Both the position numbers and the translations under genes were made by a program. Positions 56,496 to 64,000 of a stretch of DNA of 64,000 nucleotides are shown here, piece by piece. The stretch is from NCBI RefSeq assembly GCF_932526225.1, contig NC_064041.1, forward strand, positions 2,926,699 to 2,990,698, read 5' to 3'. A model generated the notes under the pieces. It ran no database searches and was not told where the DNA came from. It saw only the letters and a program-made list of their open reading frames with translations. The DNA comes from Nematostella vectensis (Eukaryota > Cnidaria > Anthozoa > Actiniaria > Edwardsiidae). Position 1 is the first letter of the stretch; each line of letters begins with the position of its first letter.

Positions 56496-57601
56496 GACTT
56501 TCTGTCAAAGTAGAAGTCAACTGGGGGTTCAACATCCCCTGACCTGCCCACCACACAAATTTTCTTCCTGCTCAGGTAAATGTCAAAACACTTTATGGAT
56601 TTTTTATTAATTCTTTAACAGATGTACAACAGCAGATAGGCACACTTTGCATTTTTGTTTTACACCTGTTGCAGCAACAAGAAAGAAGAAATAATGGTTT
56701 CACTAGAATAAGTTTTACTGAAGTGTCCTCTTACACTACAGCTGTAAAGTGACCTATGAATAATAAAATATGTATATGATGTATCTTGACTTTATACCTG
56801 ATGTTTGCTGCTTATGTTTAGTTCTAATGTCCTGCTTTGTTGTGTGCTATTTTTCAGTACAGAACTTACAAAAACACATATTATTTTCTTCCTGGCTTTA
56901 TTTCCTCTTCTCCCAATTTTAGGTGCTTCTTTCCTGAGTACAATGCTCTTCATATTTCCTCGAATGTCTGATTGAAATACGAATCATGCTACCGGCCAAG
57001 AAAAGTGCGAAGAAACTAGACAAAATCGCTCCACGAAACATGTTTTCTAAACACACTAAGAATGGCAAAATTTAGCTCTGTTTGTACACCATTGCACGCA
57101 TAATCCCTTAGGATAGACTGCTAAGCAATAACAGTGGTCATTGCGGGCCCAAGCTCACCAAATCCTTCCCTAGGAGAGTCGGGAAGGTATACATACCAAA
57201 AATGGCGTCGAAGGGAAGGCGGGAGATTTGAAATCGCGCCGTAAAAGTACGAATTCTAAGACAAATATGCATTCCTCGCTGCCGAGAATGGCTTGAAGTA
57301 CAAATCAAACATATCTTTTCTTTCAGTTGGGAAATTATTTATTCGTTCGATATCAAATCATTAGATTTGGGGGCATTCTTTATTGACTGGTCTCGTAACG
57401 GTAATGGCCGCCATATTGGAATTTCTCTCCATTTGGAAAATGGGGGCGGGGCTTAGGCCCTTTTATACCGCGCCTTCGTGTTTAAATAAAAATTACCCCT
57501 ACCTCCCCACCCTAAGTCTGAGATTTTTGGCACCCCTTGAATAAGTTATTTACTTGACCCAAGAAACATATGCGCCAAGTTAGCGCCAAAGCTAGCGCCA
57601 G
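56496..57601. other. gene-free stretch with promoter-like CpG patch
   Basis: No exon assigned. At 57,190-57,260 and 57,400-57,420 the motifs AAAATGGCGTC and AATGGCCGCCATATTGG (YY1-like AAnATGGCG/C on both strands) and TCCCGCC-type sequence resemble an animal housekeeping or bidirectional promoter. No transcript start can be fixed. Confidence 0.35.
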
Positions 57602-57668
57602 CATCCTGTCTAATGATTGGTTAAAAAAGCAAATATACCTTAGGCTAGAACAGTAAACATACTGAGTA
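57602..57668 (+). repeat. Copy of the 65-bp repeat at 46,740
   Basis: ATCCTGTCTAATGATTGGTT .. CAGTAAACATACTGAG, nearly identical to 46,740-46,804. Confidence 0.8.
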
Positions 57669-57872
57669 AACTTATGACAAATCAAAGGCTATGTGAACGA
57701 ACTCGTGAATGCAAATTTATTTTTCTAGTTAATACTGAACAAAGCATGAACACATCCAAGATGCTGAGAGTACAAAAAAATGTCCTTTTATCTTTTTCCT
57801 ATCCGATGTCATGACAGTATAATTAATTATTATTATTATTATTATAAAAAAAAAATAAGAATAAGAAAAAAT

Positions 57873-57952
57873 AGCTCTATCAGTGGGAATCGAACCCGGG
57901 ACGTTGCTTTCGGAGTCAAGTGTTCGAACCGCTAGACCAACGTGGCATTGCC
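57873..57952 (-). mobile_element. tRNA-like Pol III element (pseudo-tRNA or SINE head)
   Basis: On the minus strand TTGGTCTAGCGG is a strong A box and GGGTTCGATTCC a strong B box at normal spacing. The loop context CTTGACTCCGAAAG could give a TCC or CCG anticodon. The T-stem pairs at only three of five positions and the acceptor ends do not pair, so it is not a working tRNA. A TTTTTT run directly after could end Pol III transcription, and an ATT-rich tail follows. A tRNA-derived SINE is the preferred reading. Confidence 0.6.
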
Positions 57953-58429
57953 GAATGAACATGTAACTAAAATTAGTTTTAATACTATAGGGTATAGAAC
58001 CGTTCGAAAAGTTTTTGCTAGCATGCAAACTTTCAGCATATTCTTTCCGGAAACAAAACAAAATACCCGAAATAATTGATCACGCTACTGTCATACGATG
58101 TGTTTTATGCGTGTTAACATTCTAGAAAGGCGCAAAATCTTTATTCGATGGATAAGCGAGGGCCATGTGCTTGTACGAGTTTTGTTTGATATTTAGTAAA
58201 AGTATACTTTTACATGGATATTTCTTACAATTTCTTACCAGATCAGGACATTCAGTCCAGGACAGGTCATGGGTGTTGATAAACACAAGCCCAGCGTTGA
58301 AAAGCTCGTTTAATAAAAATATTTTACAAAAACAAGACAAACTTTCGTAAAAATAGCCTGATCCTAGGAAACGCCGTGACACCTATATAGTACCAGAATA
58401 TGGGGAAGTTGAAAAAAAAAACCCGCGCT

Positions 58430-60000
58430 TTTTGCGAGAGTAGGGTCTAAAACGTCTTGGACCAAATGAACGTACCAAATTGTGAACCAGTACCAAACTG
58501 TGATCCAAGTACAAAATTGTGAACCTAGTACCAAATTGTGAACCGAGTACCAAACTGTGTGTCGCTACTCCACAAGTCACGGCCGACTTGCGAGCATGTT
58601 GAGGGTAAACAACAGTTCCAGGCGTAGGGATTCGTGTTCATTTCAGCTTTCAACTCACTTGACAGCGGTTTCCTAAGGCATTAACATAACAATAAGACTA
58701 AACAATATTTAACAATAATCAACAAGACTAAAAAATGGGCTCTTACAATAATATGAAGGAAAACAATAAACCCTTACCGAGCTGTTGAACTCCAAAACTC
58801 TTCGCCACCATCTTGCTTCGCCCCTAGCGTGCGCGCAGCGCAACGCGTATAATCACGTGACATACTACCTAGTACCAAACTGTTAACCAAGGACCAAATT
58901 TTGAACCTATTTGGTTCTCAGGTTCACAATTTAGTACTAGGTTCACAGTTTGGTTCTCAGATTCTCAATTTGGTACTCAGGTTCACAATTTAGTACTAGG
59001 TTCACAGTTTGGTTCTCAGGTTCACAGTTTGGTTTTCAGGTTCACAATTTGGTACTAGGTTCACAGTTTGGTACTAGGTTCACAATTTCTTACTAGGTTC
59101 ACAATTTGGTACTAAGGTTCACAGTTTGGTTCTCAGGTTCACAATTTGGTACTAGGTACACAATTTAGTACTCAGGTTCACAATTTGTTACTAAGTTCAC
59201 AATTTGCTACTAAGGTTCACAGTTTGGTTCTCAGGTTTGTAACACAACCAGTGACTGACATGTATTGCGTGACTTTCGCGCCATAGTTATTCATTATGTT
59301 AATTTATGCATGTAGCTATATACTTGTGTGCAACTTGTACGACTCGCAAGAGTATCATAATAAACCCTCCAGTTCACGAAACACGACAAGGTTCACAATT
59401 TGGTACTTAGGTTCACAATTTGATACTCAGGTTCACAATTTGGTACTAAGGTTCACACTTTGGTACTTGGCTAAAAGTTTGGTACTAGGTTCACAGTTTG
59501 GTACTCAGGTTCACAGTTTGTTACTAGGTTCACAGCTTGGTACTAGGTTCATAATTTGATACTAGATTCAAAATTTGGTACTCAGGTTCACAATTTGGTA
59601 TTCAGGTTCACAATTTGGTACTAAGGTTCACAGTTTGGTTCTCAGGTTCACAATTTGGTACTAGGCTCACAGTTTGGTTCTCAGGTTCACAATTTGGTAC
59701 TAGGTTCACAATTTGGTACTCAGGTGCACAGTTTGGTTCTCAGGTTCACAATTTGGTACTAGGCTCACAGTTTGGTTCTTAGGTTCACAATTTGGTACTA
59801 GATTCACAGTTTGGTTCTCATGTTCACAGTTTGGTACTAGGCTCACAGTTTGGTTCTCACGTTCACAGTTTGGTTTTCAAGTTCACAATTTGGTACTAGG
59901 TTCACAGTTTGGTTCTCAGGTTCACAATTTGGTACTAGATTCACAATTTGGTACTCAGATTTACAATTTCTTACTAGGTTCACAATTTGGTACTATCTAT
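58430..60000. repeat. 20-bp minisatellite with orientation switch
   Basis: Units GGTTCACAATTTGGTACTCA and GGTTCACAGTTTGGTTCTCA fill 58,909-59,239 and 59,389-60,000 on the plus strand. The reverse complement (GTACCAAATTGTGAACC) fills about 58,459-58,562 and 58,868-58,906. The switch lies at about 58,907. About 300 bp of non-repeat sequence (58,563-58,867) separates the two reverse blocks, and about 150 bp (59,240-59,388) separates the forward blocks. Encoded frames are artefacts. Confidence 0.93.
58563..58867. promoter_or_regulatory. CpG-rich patch inside the minisatellite, possible promoter
   Basis: Unlike its surroundings it contains GCCACCATC (the reverse of an ATGGTGGC start-like motif), CGCCCCTAGCGTGCGCGCAGCGCAACGCG-type CpG-rich sequence (58,809-58,851) and CACGTGA (E-box). 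This could be a small CpG-island promoter, but no exon was linked to it. Confidence 0.3.
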
Positions 60001-60216
60001 TTGAGCCCTATATAGGTTCTGGCGTTATGTTTTCAAACGTTGTAAATCCATTGTAATGGCAGCACAGTTAGTTTTTTGTTCACAAAAGTTCGCACAAAGC
60101 TAGTAAAAAAATGTTTTACATTAATACGCATGCGTGCATTTTAAACAATCGTGACGTAAGGAGCTTTATTTATATTATAATAAAGCAAGATTAAATCGCT
60201 CATATTTTGTCCAAGC

Positions 60217-60290
60217 CTTGGTGTTCAAGTGGTAAGTGCCACAGACTTTGAAGCGGAGGGTTGAGGGTTCAAGTCACGGTAAGGTAAGAA
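60217..60290 (+). mobile_element. Second tRNA-like Pol III element
   Basis: The plus strand reads TTGGTGTTCAAGTGGTAAG (A-box like), a loop CTTTGAA that would present TTG (Gln), and GGGTTCAAGTC (B box). The stems pair poorly, so this is a decayed tRNA or SINE head. Confidence 0.45.
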
Positions 60291-60439
60291 AAATAAAGTT
60301 AATTTAACACAGGTAACCTACTCAGTAGTGTAATGATTAAAAAGATAACTAAGAGTGTAAAAAGTAGAGTGGAGGGAGAGGAGAGCAGGTGTAGAGGAGG
60401 GGTCTTTTTTTGTTCTTTTTTTAATACCCCCCCCCCTAA

Positions 60440-60900
60440 AATTCCAATATGGGATTTGCATAAAATCTACGACTCTCATAATGTATTTGGGATAAAATCC
60501 ATTGTTATTAAAATGGATTTCCGATTGTATATATGCTGTATAATGTTGTTTAACCATATTTTATTCGACTCGGTTTGCAAGCAACAGCCATTGCCGTATT
60601 CAATATGGGATTTGCATTAAAACTACAAACTCTCTTAATGTATTTTGAATAAAATTTGTTATTAAAATGGTTTTCCAATTGTAAACACGCTGTATTACGT
60701 CGTTAAACCATATTGTATGCGACTTCATTGTATGCGACTTCATATGCGGATTTCAAGCAATATCCATTGCCATATTCAATACGTTTTTTTTTTCAGAAAA
60801 ACCCAAATGTAATATTGTATTTTTTAATAAAACCCATTGTTATCACAATGGTTTTCTACTTGTAGCATCCGTATAATATTGTATTTTGCGTAAAACCCAA
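60440..60900 (+). repeat. ~165-180 bp tandem repeat, three degenerate units
   Basis: Units near 60,440, 60,600 and 60,780 share CAATATGGGATTTGCATaAAA, GTTATTAAAATGG.TTTCC, GCTGTAT.A, AAACCATATT and GCAA..GCCATTGCC. Confidence 0.8.
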
Positions 60901-61141
60901 AAAGTTGTTAGCGTTTTTATTATGTGTTTTAATCAATTACCAAAGTGATTACCGATTGGTTTTCCAGCAAAAACACCTTTGGATATTGAATATACAAACA
61001 TGGGTTTTCAGTTAAACCCTTATACAGACCCAGAATGTTTTTTGCTTTAAACCAAATATTGGGAAGCGTTCTAATTTTTTTTTGATTTTTATTGGGTTTT
61101 ACAAACCCATCTCAAAACCAAAATGACTTTTAGGGCATTTT

Positions 61142-62205
61142 TTCCTGTATCTTTTGTTTGTGAACAGGTTCCTTAATAAATACTAGAAGAAATTGATTAT
61201 AACCTCCCATTTTCCAATAAAAATTTATCTTTCTTACGGGAATAATAAGTCATCGCATATGGGTTTTTCGGCGTCCAAAAATATGATGCCAGAATAATGC
61301 TTTCAACTTCAACTCAAAATAAAGAAATAAAGAAGCGTATAAGCTAGTTTTGTATGATAACCCAATATTTTCCATGCAGTTGTTCTTTTCTGACCTTCTC
61401 TTAACTGGCTAGCTCTTTAAGGAAAAGTGATTGAAAATTTGTGCTTGATGGTCGGTTCTTGGTTCTTCTTGGGGTATCTATAGTAAAAAAATTACGAAAA
61501 AGTGGGATTCAGTCTGCAGCTTGTGGTTAAAACAAGACTCGTTGATTGATGTGTTGGATTGAGTCCTCAATGCTGTTGCCGCTGATGGGTAGGGTTGCTT
61601 TAAAGTTCAATCAGATTAAACTTGATTTTCTACCTTGATATTTTTTTTCAGAAACTAATGATAGAAATTTAACCTCTATAACTTATGTGCTTTTACTTAT
61701 ATCGGCTAAAACATGTATACACCTTCGCTGGTAATACGTCGTTTCTCTTTTTGGCTTTCTTTGGAATTTTACACTCTCTACAAGCACTTGACGCCAGTTT
61801 AAACGTCTTTTTAAGCTGCTATATTTTGTAAATATATATTTTGTATGTTTTTTTGTGAAACTTTATTTTGAGTCTTTCCCTTTAGCCAAAGTCGCATTAT
61901 TTTTAAGCATATTTGATTTTTATATCATTGTTTTGTTGTGAATAGGTACTTTAATAAAAACTAAAAGGAATTGAGAGATCATCCAATTTGAGTCTAGATT
62001 GTATCGTCCCATTCTCCAATGTCGACTATACATCTTTCTTGCTGGAATTCTAGGTCATCGCATATGGGTTTTTCGACAAATTAAAATATGATGTTAGAAT
62101 AATGTTTTTAACTTAAACCCAAAATAAAGAAATAAAGAATCGTTTTAGCCCATTTTGCATGATAATACAATATTTTCCATGCATTTGCCGTTTCCTGACC
62201 AGTGG
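61142..62205 (+). repeat. Divergent duplication, ~790-bp period
   Basis: 61,142-61,420 and 61,928-62,205 share TAATAAGTCATCGCATATGGGTTTTTCG-type sequence (61,246 vs 62,049), AATAAAGAAATAAAGAA and CAATATTTTCCATGCA. No coding exon in either unit. Confidence 0.8.
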
Positions 62206-62732
62206 CTAGCTATTTTAGGACAAGTGCTTATTTGAATGTTTGCTATCGATGGTCGGTCCTCAAAAAACGCAACAACAAATTGCGTTGGAGGAATCTCCTC
62301 AGAAACGTCATTAGAGGGGAAAAATGTTAAACGGATCACATTTTCGTGCCGTTTTCTTTTTTTGGTTATATAGGTGTTTCTATGTTGTTAATTTTTCTTC
62401 CTTTTGAAAATGTGTCCTGGATTTCAACATTTAAACATTTCTCTATTAACAATGTTTTAATGATTGCATAAACTTTTCTACTCTTCTAGCTTTTTTATTT
62501 ATTTGCCTTTATATATGAGTAGTTTTAAAAGTCCACGGAAAAAGAGGGCACAACGCGTTGCATTTTGGGTTATTCAACCACCGAACGACGACTTGAGTTT
62601 GCAAGTCCAGTTTTGAATTCAGTTTCGAATTCTACTGTGCACGCTGGTCATATGCACTAAGGACGAATACGTAAAGCGTGAGCCTATCATCTGCGTTCTT
62701 GCTTTTTTGCAAGTGGAAAGGATTGTGTAAGA
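62206..62732. other. gene-free stretch
   Basis: AT-rich sequence after the divergent duplication. No exon, element end or clear repeat was recognised. Confidence 0.4.
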
Positions 62733-62812
62733 ATTGATGGTCGGTTACCAAACTCATTTTTGGCTGCTAGAAGGGGGCGTGCCCCCTTGGCCACTCGCTG
62801 GCTACGCCCCTG
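62733..62812. mobile_element. hAT-like element end fragment
   Basis: AGGGGGCGTGCCCCCTTGG and the end GGCTACGCCCCTG resemble the CAGGGGCGTAGCC-type termini of hAT elements. The partner end was not found. Confidence 0.4.
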
Positions 62813-63425
62813 AAGCACCTTCGCAATTTTGTAAACAAGTTTGTTTGCTCTTCAGTGATGGTCAGTTGATTTTCACTTACGAATCTAGATTCATTTGCAA
62901 TGAGTAAAAGAACAACTACATGGCTATTTAGCTGTAGAAGGCCAATTGCCTGTCAACACGATCTGACAAGAACAACTTCATTTCACCCAAAATGAGAGCA
63001 ACTCAGAGCACCAGGCAATAGGTGCGCTAGAAATAAATAGGTTCATGACAGGTGTCAATTCACTGTGCTTGAGAACAAAATCCTGTCATGGCTTACACGC
63101 AATATCCAATCATCACTTATCTGACGATGCTTCACAAGGTATATTTACCTTTTACACCTTTTGGCATGTGCTATCCCAATGCAAATCAAGTCGAGAACTC
63201 TGCATCTCGTATCTAATAACGGTAAAAACAAGAAAATGGGATGGGCCTCCATTTCCAATACACGATTTGCATTAATTTCAGATGTTACTTGATTCCCAAA
63301 GAAACACAAATATTTTAAAGACAAAAGTTATCATATAATCATAGGTAGCATATACTGAGTTTAAGTGGCCACAACTCGGGCTTTTGGATGATGTCCGCTA
63401 AATAGAGGGTGTCCACTTAATAAAG

Positions 63426-63680
63426 GTTCGTTATATATAGGTTCCACTGTATTGGATTAGATTCTTTGTCTGATTTTCACGTTAATAGCGGTACGTTATA
63501 TAGAAGTTCCACTGTATTGGATTAGATTCTTTGTCTGATTTCCACGTTAATAGAGGTCCGTTATATAGAGGTTCCACTGTATTGGATTAGATTCTTTGTC
63601 TGATTTCCACGTTAATAGAGGTCCGTTATATAGAGGTTCCACTGCATTGGATTAGATTCTTTGTCTGGTTTGCACGACAA
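63426..63680 (+). repeat. 65-bp tandem repeat, four units
   Basis: Unit GTTATATAGAGGTTCCACTG followed by TATTGGATTAGATTCTTTGT and TCCACGTTAATAG. Copies differ by a few bases. A related, more degenerate word (CTAAATAGAGGGTGTCCACTTAATAAAGG) precedes it at about 63,398. Confidence 0.93.
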
Positions 63681-63798
63681 TTTTCGGTCAAAATACCTGT
63701 GTTTTCCTTTCTTTTATTACATCTCAATTGGCAGCCCGTAGATCTGCTCCCCCCCCCCCCCCCACACAACTACCGAAGTTCCACTTGCGGTTCTCAAT

Positions 63799-64000
63799 AG
63801 GTGTGCTAAGCATAAGCTAGATCAATCTGGTTTGTAGCCAAATCCGGCAATAAATGTCCAGTGGAGATACTGCAAAGGCATGAAACATCCCTCTTTGTTC
63901 TTTCAGGGGTGGACAGATTTTTATCAGAGAACTCACCACCCCACCCCCCCCCCCCTGGAAAAAACTAGGTCCACTTTTTCGGATTCCGCATCGCCCTCCC
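63799..64000 (+). mobile_element. MITE of the CAGGCCCG family, cut by window end
   Basis: AAGCATAAGCTAGATCAATC, CCAAATCCGGCAATAAATGT, TTTTTATCAGAGAACTC and CTAGGTCCACTTTTTCGGAT follow the order of the family. The left end is missing and the right end lies beyond the window. Confidence 0.8.

Noticed and set aside
57873-57952. Functional tRNA gene
   Set aside because: The A and B boxes are good, but acceptor and T stems do not pair well enough.
59296-60056. GSQFGTQVHNLVL-type repetitive protein
   Set aside because: Translation of the 20-bp minisatellite; it is open only because the unit lacks stops in that frame.

Overview
The window reads as nuclear DNA of an animal, most likely an anthozoan cnidarian such as a sea anemone. 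Genes are split by GT-AG introns. Secreted proteins built from ShKT, trypsin, PAN/apple and F5/8C (discoidin) modules sit among many decayed non-LTR retrotransposons, short non-autonomous DNA transposons and tandem repeats. The species (Nematostella or a relative) is inferred from module content and repeat style, not proven. No prokaryotic operon, CRISPR array or virus was recognised.

Layout. 1-1.2 kb: no gene seen. 1.2-4.7 kb: a dead LINE on the minus strand. 5.36-8.42 kb (minus): a complete five-exon gene for a secreted ShKT-trypsin protease of 317 residues; all exon phases close. 10.3-32.2 kb: a tandem segmental duplication of two units of about 11 kb. Each unit carries the two exons of an F5/8C domain, a fold-back transposon in the intron between them, a small CAGGCCCG-ended transposon 20 bases past the stop, and a GC-rich 34-bp satellite. 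Unit 1 (10,285-21,330) keeps a signal-peptide plus PAN-like first exon, giving an intact 256-residue secreted protein. Unit 2 (21,354-32,199) has lost nearly all of that exon, but has a different PAN exon (30,590-30,870) whose phase fits a signal-peptide exon just beyond the duplication (32,763-32,859). A LINE sits in the unit 2 satellite.

33-44 kb: repeats, a 480-bp transposon with a perfect 8-bp target-site duplication, a 120-160 bp CRE-like satellite, and two related class A GPCR pseudogenes on the minus strand (37.4-37.7 kb, truncated; 41.0-42.4 kb, nearly full length but with a stop at codon 5 and an insertion after TM5). 44-52 kb: mostly gene-free, with an L1/Tx1-like LINE relic. 52.2-56.1 kb: a CR1/L2-like LINE and a long downstream segment that recurs at 34.4-35.8 kb. 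56-64 kb: microsatellites, two tRNA-like Pol III elements, a 20-bp minisatellite that changes orientation around a CpG-rich patch, and several larger tandem repeats.

The probable functional genes are the protease and the unit 1 PAN-F5/8C gene. The unit 2 gene is uncertain. The rest is repeat-driven sequence that records local duplication, insertion and exon loss.
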